Origin: Ramlibacter sp.
GTDB taxonomy: Bacteria > Pseudomonadota > Gammaproteobacteria > Burkholderiales > Burkholderiaceae_C
Reading direction: 5' to 3'
Assembly: GCA_019635435.1 (NCBI GenBank)
Contig: JAHBZM010000001.1
Location: forward strand, 2,480,001 to 2,544,000
Length of the DNA stretch: 64,000 bases
In this document: positions 42,433-52,037 of the stretch, piece after piece
Numbering within the stretch: position 1 is the first letter of the stretch
Layout: each line of letters opens with the position of its first letter
Position numbers and translations under genes: made by a program
The notes under the pieces: model-generated
Databases searched by the model: none
The model's input: only the letters and a program-made list of their open reading frames with translations
Told to the model about the DNA's origin: nothing

Positions 42433-42474
42433 TTCAACAATGAACTACAATGTTCAAAACTGAACTACATTGTA
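42433..42474. promoter_or_regulatory. Tandem palindromic operator between marR and thioesterase
   Basis: Two copies of TTCA-N4-TGAA (42433-42444 and 42453-42464), exactly 20 bp apart and both followed by CTACA, so they lie on one face of the helix. A second palindrome TACAATGT/ACATTGTA (42446-42453 with 42467-42474) overlaps. Suits cooperative binding of two MarR dimers. Confidence 0.6.
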
Positions 42475-42481
42475 GGCCGCC

Positions 42482-43021
42482 ATGAATCTCTACCTGCGAC
42501 TGATCTGGACCCTGCTGCGCTCCTGGCGCCTGCCGCCGCTGACGCTGGGCGACACGCTGGAGCGGCGCATGCGCGTGCTGCCCAACGACCTGGACATCAA
42601 CGGCCACATGAACAATGGCCGCTACCTGACCCTGATCGACCTGATGCTGGTGGAGTACTTCGTGCGCACGGGCTTTGCGGCGGTGCTGCTGCGCAACGGC
42701 TGGCGGCCCATGGCGGGCGGTTCGTTCGTGACCTACCGGCGCGGCCTGTCGCCGTTCGAGACCTACACGCTGCGGTTCAAGAGCGACGGCAGCGACGCCG
42801 CGTGGAACTACATGCGCTTTGAGTTCGTGAGCCAGGGCAAGGTCTGCGCGGCGGGCTACATGAAGGGCGCGGCGGTGTCGCGCCAGGGGCTGGTGCCCAA
42901 CCAGCAGTCGTACGCGGCGTTGGGCTTGCCCCTGCCGGGCGGCGAGCTGCCCCAGCCGGTGCGCGACTGGCTGGCCGCAGAAAGCGGCGTCATGGACCGC
43001 CAGTGGCAGGCCCAGGCCTGA
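42482..43021 (+). CDS. Hotdog-fold thioesterase family protein
   Basis: 179 residues. Contains the 4HBT-like motif NDLDINGHMNNGRYLTLIDL, in which the acidic and His residues of the active-site helix are kept, then YFVRTGFAAVLLRNGW and TYRRGLSPFETYTLRF. A hydrophobic N-terminus (LYLRLIWTLLRSW) may anchor it. Related to the THEM6/acyl-thioesterase group; the substrate is unknown. Faces the divergent marR gene, so is presumably repressed by it. Confidence 0.87.
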   Translation: MNLYLRLIWTLLRSWRLPPLTLGDTLERRMRVLPNDLDINGHMNNGRYLTLIDLMLVEYFVRTGFAAVLLRNGWRPMAGGSFVTYRRGLSPFETYTLRFKSDGSDAAWNYMRFEFVSQGKVCAAGYMKGAAVSRQGLVPNQQSYAALGLPLPGGELPQPVRDWLAAESGVMDRQWQAQA

Positions 43022-43054
43022 GGCTTGACGTGTGGGGCCGCGCATTCGGGCGCG

Positions 43055-44029
43055 TCAGGGCTTCCAGGCCGCCAGAAACGCCAGCATGACCTTGGCCGAA
43101 TTGTCGGCCGCCAGGCCCAGGAAGGTGCCCATTTCGTTCTCGCCCTCGCCGCCGCCGGCCAGGTCGCTCAGCGAGCGGAAGGCGATGTAGGGCACGCCGT
43201 TGCTGTAGGCCACGTGGCCCACGGCCGCGGTTTCCATGTCGAGCACGTTGGCCTGGAAGGTCTTGAAGGTGTATTCGCGGAAGGCGGCGTTGTCCATGAA
43301 GGCCTGGCCCGAGACACCATTGCCGCCCACGGTGACCTTGGGCGTGTGGCTCAGGCATTTGGTGCCCAGGCAGTGCGCGAGCGGCACGCTGCCCAGCGTC
43401 CGCGCCACGGCCAGCATCTTCGGGTCGGCCTCGAACCAGAACTTGCGCACGGGTTGCGGCTGGCCTTCAACCCGCGTTTCAACGGGGCGGGGAAACAGCA
43501 TGCCGTAGGGCGGCAGGGTGGTGCCTTTGGTCCAGGAAGGAGGCGTGAACTGTCCGGGCGCGGTTTCGCGTGCCATGACCACCTCAAGGTACTGGCCCCA
43601 CTGCTCGGGCACGCTCACGTCGCCAATGTGCAGCGCCGGGTTGACGCCGCCCGCAATGCCGCTGAACACGATGCGGCTGACCTTGAAGCGGTCCAGCACC
43701 AGCTGGGTGTTCATGGCCGCGTTGGTCATGCTGATGCCCGAGAGCATCAGCACCACGGGGTGGCCTTGAAGCTGGCCGGTGGTGAACTCCACGCCGTTGA
43801 CGCTGTGCACCGCCGGCGACTGCAGCTGCTTCTTGAGCAGCACCAGCTCGGGCGCAAAGGCCGACATGACGACGATGCGCTCGGCACTGTCGAGCTTGCC
43901 GCCCTGGGCTGTGACGGCCGGGCCGGTGGCCGCGCAGCCGCCCAGCAGGCTGGCGCCGGCCAGGGTGAGCGCGAGAGCCGCCGGGCCCAGCAGACGACGC
44001 AGCCCCGATGCCATGGTGGGCATGGCCAT
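43055..44029 (-). CDS. Lipoprotein of the nucleosidase/phosphorylase (MTAN-like) superfamily
   Basis: 324 residues. Type II signal peptide with lipobox LLGGC (Cys near 32), then a purine nucleosidase/phosphorylase fold: RIVVMSAFAPELVLLKKQL, GIAGGVNPALHIGDVSVPEQW, the late motif NVLDMETAAVGHVAYSNGVPYIAFRSLSDLAGG, where METAA-x-xH and the SD pair bind ribose and base in MTA/SAH nucleosidases. Exported, so it would release bases outside the cytoplasm. The start overlaps the binding-protein stop (TGATG), placing it in the nucleoside-import operon. Confidence 0.88.
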   Translation of the reverse strand: MAMPTMASGLRRLLGPAALALTLAGASLLGGCAATGPAVTAQGGKLDSAERIVVMSAFAPELVLLKKQLQSPAVHSVNGVEFTTGQLQGHPVVLMLSGISMTNAAMNTQLVLDRFKVSRIVFSGIAGGVNPALHIGDVSVPEQWGQYLEVVMARETAPGQFTPPSWTKGTTLPPYGMLFPRPVETRVEGQPQPVRKFWFEADPKMLAVARTLGSVPLAHCLGTKCLSHTPKVTVGGNGVSGQAFMDNAAFREYTFKTFQANVLDMETAAVGHVAYSNGVPYIAFRSLSDLAGGGEGENEMGTFLGLAADNSAKVMLAFLAAWKP

Positions 44030-45018
44030 CACTTGGCGGTGGACTTGGGCTGGCTGTCGTCCACCTTGACGGTGAACTTGCCGGCCAGGATCTCGGCCTC
44101 CTTGGTCTTGACCTTGGCCACGATGGGCGCGGGCACCTTCTTCTCAAACGTGCCCAGCGGCGCGAGCTCGGAGCCCTTGTACTTCATCATGGAGTACTGG
44201 CCGTAGTCTTCGGCGGTGAACTTGCCTTCCTTCACGAGCTTGATGGCGCGGTCGGCCGAGGGCTCGAAGTTCCACAGCGCCGAGGCCACCACGGTGTCGG
44301 GGTACTGCGGCTGGGTGTTGATGACGTTGCCGATGGCGAGCTTGCCTTTTTCCTTGGCGGCGTCGCTCACGCCAAAGCGCTCGGCGTACATCACGTCGGC
44401 GCCCTTGTCGATCATGGCAAAGGCGGCTTCCTTGGCCTTGGGCGGGTCAAACCAGCTGTTGATGAAGCTCACGGTGAACTCGACCTTGGGGTTGACCTCT
44501 TTCGCGCCGGCCATGAAGGCGTTCATCAGGCGGTTGACCTCGGGGATGGGGAAGCCGCCGACCATGCCGATCTTGTTGCTCTTGGTCATGCCGCCGGCCA
44601 CCATGCCGCTCAGGTAGGCCGGCTCCTGGATGAAGTTGTCAAACACGCTGAAGTTGGGCGCCTGCGGCTTGCCCGAGCTGCCCAGCAGGAACGAGGTCTT
44701 GGGGAAGTCCTTGGCCACCTTGCGGGCGGCGGCCTCCACGGCAAAGGCCTCGCCCACGATGAGCTGGTTGCCGCCGGTGGCGTACTCGCGCATGACGCGC
44801 TCGTAGTCGGCGTTGCTCACGTTCTCGCTGGCCTTGTACTCGATCTCGCCGCGCGCCTCGGCGGCCTTGAGCGCCTTGTGCAGGCGGCTGACCCACTGCT
44901 GTTCAAAGGGCACGGTGTAGACCGCGGCCACCTTGAGCTTGGGGTGGTCCAGCGCAAAGGCGGGGGCGGACAGCGCCGCAACTGCGGCCAGGGCGATCAG
45001 GGAACGGCGTTTGGTCAT
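44029..45018 (-). CDS. BMP family ABC transporter substrate-binding protein
   Basis: 329 residues. Periplasmic binding protein of the Bmp/PnrA type for purine or pyrimidine nucleosides. Signal peptide KRRSLIALAAVAALSAPAFA (cleavage after AFA, no lipobox). Domain features: LKVAAVYTVPFEQQWVSRLHKAL, QLIVGEAFAVEAAARKVA, KIGMVGGFPIPEVNRLMNAF, FTVSFINSWFDPPKAKEAAFAMIDKGADVMYAE. The ATG at 45018 has GAGGT upstream. The matching ATPase and permeases lie 2 kb away (38293-41933), separated by marR and the thioesterase gene. Confidence 0.93.
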   Translation of the reverse strand: MTKRRSLIALAAVAALSAPAFALDHPKLKVAAVYTVPFEQQWVSRLHKALKAAEARGEIEYKASENVSNADYERVMREYATGGNQLIVGEAFAVEAAARKVAKDFPKTSFLLGSSGKPQAPNFSVFDNFIQEPAYLSGMVAGGMTKSNKIGMVGGFPIPEVNRLMNAFMAGAKEVNPKVEFTVSFINSWFDPPKAKEAAFAMIDKGADVMYAERFGVSDAAKEKGKLAIGNVINTQPQYPDTVVASALWNFEPSADRAIKLVKEGKFTAEDYGQYSMMKYKGSELAPLGTFEKKVPAPIVAKVKTKEAEILAGKFTVKVDDSQPKSTAK

Positions 45019-45074
45019 GAAAAGTACCTCTATAAGGAAGAAACAGGGGAGTGCACGGGTTGAAATTCGGGAAC

Positions 45075-45156
45075 GCCGCGGAACCGGCTTTGCCGGGCCG
45101 CAGGCGTTGCCCCCTTGAGGGGGAGGCGGCCGCAGGCCGCTTCGGGGGTGGGCGTC
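45075..45156. repeat. GC-rich palindromic repeat between upp and the binding-protein gene
   Basis: Two strong inverted repeats, CCCCCT-TGA-GGGGGAG (45110-45123) and GCGGCC-GCA-GGCCGC (45126-45140), within a block of the kind that recurs between genes in Burkholderiales. It could also act as a processing or termination site in the upp-BMP transcript. Confidence 0.5.
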
Positions 45157-45784
45157 ATTTCGTCCCGAAGATGCGGTCGCCGGCGTCGCCCAGGCCCGGC
45201 AGGATGTAGCCGTGGTCGTTGAGCTGACGGTCGATCGCGGCGGTGTAGATCGGCACGTCGGGGTGGGCCTTCTGCAGTGCGGCAATGCCTTCAGGGCAGG
45301 TCAGCAGGCAGACGAACTTGATGGACTTGGGATTGAGCTCCTTGAGCCGCTCCACCGCCGCAATGGCCGAGTTGCCGGTGGCCAGCATCGGGTCGACCAC
45401 CACGATGTCGCGCTCCTGCATGTCGTGCGGCATCTTGAAGTAGTACTCCACGGCGGTCAGCGTCTTGGGGTCGCGGTACAGGCCCACATGGCCCACGCGC
45501 GCGCCGGGCACCACGTTGAGCATGCCCTCCAGGATGCCGTTGCCCGCGCGCAGGATCGAGACGAACACCAGCTTCTTGCCGTCGATCATCTTGCCGGTCA
45601 TGGTCTCCAGCGGGGTTTCGATCTCCACGTCCTGCAGCGGCATGTCGCGCGTGACCTCATAGGCCATCAGCGAGGCCAGCTCGTTGAGCAGCCGGCGAAA
45701 GCTGTTGGTGCTGGCCTCTTTCTTGCGCATCAGCGTCAGCTTGTGCTGCACCAGCGGGTGGTCGATCAGGTGGACGTTGCTCAT
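45155..45784 (-). CDS. upp: Uracil phosphoribosyltransferase
   Basis: 209 residues. Converts uracil and PRPP to UMP. All family marks: DHPLVQHKLTLMRKKEAST at the N-terminus, VSILRAGNGILEGMLNVVP, PRPP loop IVVVDPMLATGNSAIAAVE near 125-143, and the uracil-binding C-terminus GYILPGLGDAGDRIFGTK. Follows the URC4 gene on the same strand. In the URC pathway the homologous step (URC6) makes the UMP-level intermediate, so here upp probably serves catabolism as well as salvage. Confidence 0.97.
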   Translation of the reverse strand: MSNVHLIDHPLVQHKLTLMRKKEASTNSFRRLLNELASLMAYEVTRDMPLQDVEIETPLETMTGKMIDGKKLVFVSILRAGNGILEGMLNVVPGARVGHVGLYRDPKTLTAVEYYFKMPHDMQERDIVVVDPMLATGNSAIAAVERLKELNPKSIKFVCLLTCPEGIAALQKAHPDVPIYTAAIDRQLNDHGYILPGLGDAGDRIFGTK

Positions 45785-45817
45785 TGGAATGTTGCCTTCT
45801 CTGGAAATGTCGTTCTT

Positions 45818-47103
45818 CTAAAAAACCGTGCCATCGCTGGCAATGCCCAGGGGGGGCAGGCCACCACGCAAGCGCTGTGCCAGAACCCGGCCCGCAGCCC
45901 AGGTGCCGCCTTCAAGCACGCAGGCCAGCGGCATCTGTGCCTCGCTCAGGCGCAGCAGCGCGCGCACCAGGGGCGCCAGTTCGTCGAGCAGGGCCACGGT
46001 CAGGGCGCGCCACTCCACCACCAGCTCGTCGCCGGGCTGCCAGACCCGCTGGGCATGGGCCGGGTCGGTGAGCTGCAGCACCCCGGCATCGAGCAGCAGG
46101 CCGCCGTTGCGGTACTCGGGCAGGCCGGTCAGCGCGTCCAGCCCCAGCACCCGCACGCCGGCCCACTGGAAGGGCTCGAGCAGCGAATAGGTCAGCCACT
46201 GCGAGAGCTTGTGAAAGGGCATCCAGCCGTCGCTGTCACCCTCGCCGCGCACGGCGCTGTGGCGCCAGCAGTCGCCCAGGGGGATGGGGCCCAGCCGGTT
46301 GTTGGCCGGCCACACGGGCGAGAGCGAGGCCAGCAGCTGCGAGAGGATGTCGTGCGCGGTCACAGTGGCGGTGGGCGGCACGTCGGGGCCGAGCGGGCTG
46401 ATCAGCATGTCGAACAGCTCGCCCGGCCGGCCGTCGGCGCCAAACACCTCGGGCTGCTCCAGCAGCACCTCGCCCAGGCGGCGCAGCAGCACCACGCGGC
46501 CCTCCAGGCCGACCAGCGGGTTGCTGGCGCTGACCTGAAAGGCCTCGGCCAGCCGGTCGGCCACGAGGCCGCGCAGGCCCATGCCGTCCACCTGCAGCGG
46601 CTGCGCCGGGTTGCTGGAGAACAGGCCGCCCATGAAGGCGTGGAAGCTGGCCACGCCCAGGCCCTCGGAGCGGCTGAAGCGCTTGCCGCTGGCCGGCTCG
46701 GTGTAGTGCCAGTCGGCGCCGGCGCCGGCGTCCAGCAGCACGCTGACCACGGCCAGGTCGATCCAGGCGCGGGCTTTGGCGGGCGCGTGCGCGTCGCCCA
46801 GCAGGCCGTCGAGCGTGGCCTTGCGGTCGATGCCGCCGGCCTCGAAGTGGCGCCAGCGGCTGTGGAAGGGGATGTTCAGGTCGGGGTAGCGGTCGCGCGT
46901 GGTCTGGGCCACCTCATGCGCGGCGCTGTCCAGCGCCGCATCGTTGACGGTGAACCAGGCTGATTCGCCCGCGCGGGCCCGCGCCAGCAGCGCCGCGGCC
47001 CGCGCGCGGATCGCGGTGGTGGTGCGCAAAGTGGCTGCAGCGCTTGTCTGGCGGGCACTGGCTGCTATCAGATCAGGAGCGCCCCCGGTGCTGTCGGGCG
47101 CGC

Positions 47104-47107
<4 letters not shown>
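45818..47107 (-). CDS. URC4/DUF1688 family protein of uracil catabolism
   Basis: 429 residues, DUF1688. URC4 is required for the URC uracil-degradation route in yeasts and is conserved with URC1 in bacteria; its reaction is unproven. Features: YPDLNIPFHSRWRHFEAGGIDRK, WIDLAVVSVLLDAGAGADWHY, RSEGLGVASFHAFMGGLFSS, SLSPVWPANNRLGPIPLGDCWRH, WMPFHKLSQWLTYSLLEPF and GLPEYRNGGLLLDAGV. Overlaps the URC1 stop by 4 bp. Residues about 8-26 are encoded by inverted repeat copy D, so the amino terminus is partly repeat-derived. Confidence 0.92.
47028..47085. repeat. Short dispersed repeat, copy D (inverted, inside the URC4 gene)
   Basis: Read on the minus strand: GCTCCTGATCTGATAGC, then CAGTGCCCGCC, CTGCAGCC and ACTTTGCGC, the same order as copies A-C. 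It encodes the URC4 amino-terminal residues in frame. Confidence 0.55.
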
Positions 47108-48399
<1,292 letters not shown>

Positions 48400-48419
48400 T
48401 GCAGGCCCTCAAAAAATGC

Positions 48420-48468
48420 AATGTACCGATGGCGCCCGCGGCTGGCAAGAGCTGCGGCAAAAATGCAA
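48420..48468 (-). promoter_or_regulatory. Promoter and direct repeats upstream of the URC1 operon
   Basis: On the minus strand TTGCCA (48443-48448) and TACATT (48420-48425) are 17 bp apart. TTGCATTTTT occurs twice in the same direction, at 48412-48421 and 48459-48468, flanking the promoter, and could be regulator sites. Confidence 0.5.
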
Positions 48469-48513
48469 CTGCGCCGGCGGGGCTTGCCGCGCGGCTTGCA
48501 TACTCCGGGCACC

Positions 48514-49746
48514 ATGAAATCAACGCAATCCATGAATTCGGGCACTCATTCCGTGCACGGTGATCCAGCGGCCTTGCCCGGGTCGCTGGTGCTTTTGCTG
48601 GCCAGCGGGGCGGGCCTGGCGGTGGCATCGATTTATTACAGCCAGCCCATGCTGGCGCTGCTGGGGACCGAACTGGGGGCCTCCGCCAGTGCCATGGGCC
48701 TGGTGCCCACGCTGACCCAGCTGGGCTACGCGTTGGGCATTTTGCTGCTGGCGCCGCTGGGCGACCGCTACGACCGGCGCCTCATCATCGTGGCCAAGGC
48801 GGCGCTGCTGAGCCTGGCCTTGCTGGCTGGCGGCCTGGCGCCCGGCATCGGGCTGCTGCTGGTGGCCAGCCTGGTGACCGGGCTGGCCGCCACGCTGGCG
48901 CAGGACATCGTGCCGGCAGCCGCCACGCTGGCGCCAGACGCGCACCGGGGCAAGGTGGTTGGCACGGTCATGACCGGGCTGCTGCTGGGCATCCTGCTGT
49001 CGCGCGTGGTCAGCGGCTTTGTGGCCGAGCACCTGGGCTGGCGCGTGATGTTCGTGGCCGCCGCCGTGGGCGTGGCGCTCATGGGCGTGGCCATGTGGCG
49101 CCGCCTGCCGCGGTTTGAGCCCACCACCCGGCTGGCCTATGGCGCGCTGCTGGGCTCGCTGTGGCAACTCTGGCAACGCCATGGGGCGCTGCGGCGCGCG
49201 GCCCTGGCGCAGGGCCTGATTGCCATTGGTTTCAGCGCATTCTGGTCAACACTGGCCGTGATGCTGCACGGCGAGCCGTTTCACCTGGGCGCCTCTGCCG
49301 CAGGGGCCTTTGGCCTTGCCGGCGCCGCCGGTGCGCTGGCGGCGCCGCTGGCCGGGCGCCTGGCGGACCGCCGGGGCCCGGAATTGGTGACGCGGCTGGG
49401 CATTGCGCTGGCCATGGGGTCGTTTGCGCTCATGCTGGCCTTGCCCTGGGTGGGGCCGGGCGTGGGGCTGTGGCTGCTGGTGGCGAGTGCCATCGGCTTT
49501 GACCTGGGCGTGCAGGCGACGCTGGTGGCGCATCAGACCATTGTCTACAGCATCGAACCCGGCGCCCGCAGCCGGCTCAACGCCGTGCTGTTCATCGGCA
49601 TGTTCACGGGCATGTCGCTGGGCGCGGCACTGGGCAGCCTGCTGCTGGCGCGATGGGGGTGGCTGGCCGTGACCGTGCTGGCGCTGGTGTCGGCCTCGGC
49701 CGCGCTGGCGGTGCGCCTGTGGCCGGGGGCGGCCCGGGCGCGGTGA
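48514..49746 (+). CDS. MFS transporter
   Basis: 410 residues, twelve membrane segments. Major facilitator with the motif A between helices 2 and 3 (LLLAPLGDRYDRRLII) and its echo between helices 8 and 9 (APLAGRLADRRGPELV). Likely a drug/sugar-efflux type exporter (DHA family); the substrate is unknown. Divergent from the URC operon over 114 bp, but with no sign of shared function. The start could also be the ATG at 48532. Confidence 0.88.
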   Translation: MKSTQSMNSGTHSVHGDPAALPGSLVLLLASGAGLAVASIYYSQPMLALLGTELGASASAMGLVPTLTQLGYALGILLLAPLGDRYDRRLIIVAKAALLSLALLAGGLAPGIGLLLVASLVTGLAATLAQDIVPAAATLAPDAHRGKVVGTVMTGLLLGILLSRVVSGFVAEHLGWRVMFVAAAVGVALMGVAMWRRLPRFEPTTRLAYGALLGSLWQLWQRHGALRRAALAQGLIAIGFSAFWSTLAVMLHGEPFHLGASAAGAFGLAGAAGALAAPLAGRLADRRGPELVTRLGIALAMGSFALMLALPWVGPGVGLWLLVASAIGFDLGVQATLVAHQTIVYSIEPGARSRLNAVLFIGMFTGMSLGAALGSLLLARWGWLAVTVLALVSASAALAVRLWPGAARAR

Positions 49747-49762
49747 ACCCGGGCGGTGAAGC

Positions 49763-51244
49763 TCAGCGCTTCTTGCCGCCCAGGATCCCGCCCAGCGCCC
49801 CGCGCAGCACCTGGCGCGCCAGGTTGCGCGCCTCGCTCTTGAGCACCTGCTGAACCAGGCCGTCGCGCTGGCCACCGCGGGGGCCGGTGGAGCCAAACAG
49901 CACGTTGCTCAGGCCCCCCATGAAGCCGCCGGAGGCTTCGGCTTTCTGGGCCACCTCGGCCTGGGCGGCCTCGGTGCGGGCGGTGAGTTTCTCGTAGGCC
50001 GATTCACGGTCCACGGCCTTTTCATACACGCCCGCCACCAGCGAGCCCGCGATCAGCGCCTGGCGCTGGGCCGGGGCGATGGGGCCCAGCTGGCTGCCGG
50101 GGGGCAGCACATACACGCGCTCGGTCACCGAGGGCCGGCCCTTGGCATCCAGAAAGCTCACCAGCGCCTCGCCCACGGCCAGCTCGGTGATGGCGGCCTC
50201 GATGTCCAGCCCGGGCTTTTGCCGCATGGTCTGGGCCGTGGCCTTGACGGCCTTCTGGTCGCGCGGGGTGAAGGCGCGCAGCGCGTGCTGCACCCGGTTG
50301 CCCAGCTGGGCCAGCACGCTGTCGGGAATGTCCAGCGGGTTTTGCGTCACGAAATACACGCCCACGCCCTTGGAGCGCACCAGGCGCACCACCAACTCGA
50401 TGCGCTCCACCAGCACCTTGGGCGCCTCGTTGAACAGCAGGTGCGCCTCATCAAAGAAGAACACCAGCTTGGGCTGCTCGGGGTCGCCGATCTCGGGCAA
50501 CTGCTCGAACAGCTCCGACAGCATCCACAGCAAAAAGGTGGCGTACAGGCGCGGCGAGTTCATGAGCTTGTCGGCGGCCAGGATGTTGACCACGCCCTTG
50601 CCGTCCACCGTCTGCATGAAGTCGGAGATGTTGAGCATGGGCTCGCCAAAGAACTTGTCGCCGCCCTGGGTTTCGACCTGCATCAGCCCGCGCTGGATGG
50701 CGCCCACGCTGGCGGCGCTCACGTTGCCGTATTGCGTGGTGAACTGGCTGGCGTTGTCGCCCACGTGCTGCAGCATGGCGCGCAGGTCTTTCAGGTCGAG
50801 CAGCAGCATGCCGGCGTCGTCGGCAATCTTGAACACGAGGTTGAGCACGCCGGCCTGGGTGTCGTTGAGGTTGAGCATGCGGGCCAGCAGCAGGGGCCCC
50901 ATGTCGGACACCGTGGCGCGCACCGGGTGGCCCTGTTCGCCAAACACGTCCCACAGCGTGGCGGGGCAGGCCTGGGGCGAGGGCAGGTCGATGCCGCGCT
51001 CCTTGAGCACGGCCGTGAGCTTTTCGCCAAAGCTGCCGGTCTGGCTGATGCCGGTCAGGTCGCCCTTGACGTCGGCCATGAACACCGGCACGCCGATGTT
51101 GGAGAAATTCTCGGCCAGCGTCTGCAGTGTCACGGTCTTGCCCGTGCCGGTGGCGCCGGTGATCAGGCCGTGCCGGTTGGCCAGGCCGGGCAGCAGTTCG
51201 CAGTGGATGGAGGCGTTCTTGGCAATCAGCAACGGGTCGGCCAT
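49763..51244 (-). CDS. HerA/YjgR-type ATPase (DUF853)
   Basis: 493 residues. P-loop ATPase of the HerA/FtsK superfamily: GLITGATGTGKTVTLQTLAENFS (Walker A near 26-34), PVFMADVKGDLTGIS, KLVFFFDEAHLLFNEAP (Walker B near 270), GVGVYFVTQNPLDIPDSVLAQLGNRVQHALRAFTP and a C-terminal Gly-rich and basic tail (GALGGILGGKKR). YjgR-type proteins are conserved and of unknown role. Divergent from yebC. Confidence 0.92.
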   Translation of the reverse strand: MADPLLIAKNASIHCELLPGLANRHGLITGATGTGKTVTLQTLAENFSNIGVPVFMADVKGDLTGISQTGSFGEKLTAVLKERGIDLPSPQACPATLWDVFGEQGHPVRATVSDMGPLLLARMLNLNDTQAGVLNLVFKIADDAGMLLLDLKDLRAMLQHVGDNASQFTTQYGNVSAASVGAIQRGLMQVETQGGDKFFGEPMLNISDFMQTVDGKGVVNILAADKLMNSPRLYATFLLWMLSELFEQLPEIGDPEQPKLVFFFDEAHLLFNEAPKVLVERIELVVRLVRSKGVGVYFVTQNPLDIPDSVLAQLGNRVQHALRAFTPRDQKAVKATAQTMRQKPGLDIEAAITELAVGEALVSFLDAKGRPSVTERVYVLPPGSQLGPIAPAQRQALIAGSLVAGVYEKAVDRESAYEKLTARTEAAQAEVAQKAEASGGFMGGLSNVLFGSTGPRGGQRDGLVQQVLKSEARNLARQVLRGALGGILGGKKR

Positions 51245-51311
51245 GGCAGTGTCCTCGGTGTGAAAAAGTAAAATCGCGGGCTCAAGGTTAAATCAAGACA
51301 AAGGGACCCCC

Positions 51312-52037
51312 GTGGCTGGACACAGTAAATGGGCCAATATTCAACACAGAAAAGGCCGCCAGGACGAGAAGCGCGGCAAGATCTGGACGCGGATCATCCG
51401 CGAAATCACCGTGGCGGCGCGCGCCGGTGGCGGTGACCTGAGCGCCAACCCGCGCCTGCGGCTGGCCGTGGAAAAGGCCAAGGCCGCCAACATGCCGGCC
51501 GACCGGATCAAATACAACATCGACAAGGCCACCGGCAACGCCGAAGGCGTGAACTACGAGGAAATCCGCTACGAGGGCTACGGCATCGGGGGCGCGGCCA
51601 TCATCGTGGACACCATGACCGACAATCGCGTGCGCACCGTGGCCGAGGTGCGCCACGCGTTCAGCAAGCATGGCGGCAACATGGGCACCGAGGGCTCGGT
51701 GGCGTTCCAGTTCAGGCATTGTGGCCAGCTGGTCTTTGCGCCCGGCACCAGCGAAGACAAGGTGATGGAAGTGGCGCTGGAGGCCGGCGCCGACGACGTG
51801 GTCACCGGTGATGACGGCGCCATCGAGGTGCTGACCGCCTATGCCGACTTTGAAGCCGTGAAGAATGCGCTGGAGGCCGCCGGCCTCAAACCCGAGGTGG
51901 CCGAAGTCACCATGCGGCCCGAAAACACCATTGAACTGACCGGCGAAGACGCCGCCAAAATGCAGAAACTGCTCGACATCCTTGAAGACCTGGACGACGT
52001 CCAGGACGTGTTCCACAACGCGAGCATCGACGCATGA
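51312..52037 (+). CDS. yebC: YebC/PmpR-family regulator (canonical YebC)
   Basis: 241 residues with the classic N-terminus AGHSKWANIQHRKGRQDEKRGK and the middle part LDKATGNAEGVNYEEIRYEGYGIGG plus DNRVRTVAEVRHAFSKHGGNMG. The family is implicated in translation of proline-rich stretches and in transcription. Starts with GTG at 51312 behind AGGG. Head of the yebC-purD operon; its stop overlaps purD by ATGA. A second, YeeN-like paralogue is at 11204-11920. Confidence 0.96.
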   Translation: MAGHSKWANIQHRKGRQDEKRGKIWTRIIREITVAARAGGGDLSANPRLRLAVEKAKAANMPADRIKYNIDKATGNAEGVNYEEIRYEGYGIGGAAIIVDTMTDNRVRTVAEVRHAFSKHGGNMGTEGSVAFQFRHCGQLVFAPGTSEDKVMEVALEAGADDVVTGDDGAIEVLTAYADFEAVKNALEAAGLKPEVAEVTMRPENTIELTGEDAAKMQKLLDILEDLDDVQDVFHNASIDA

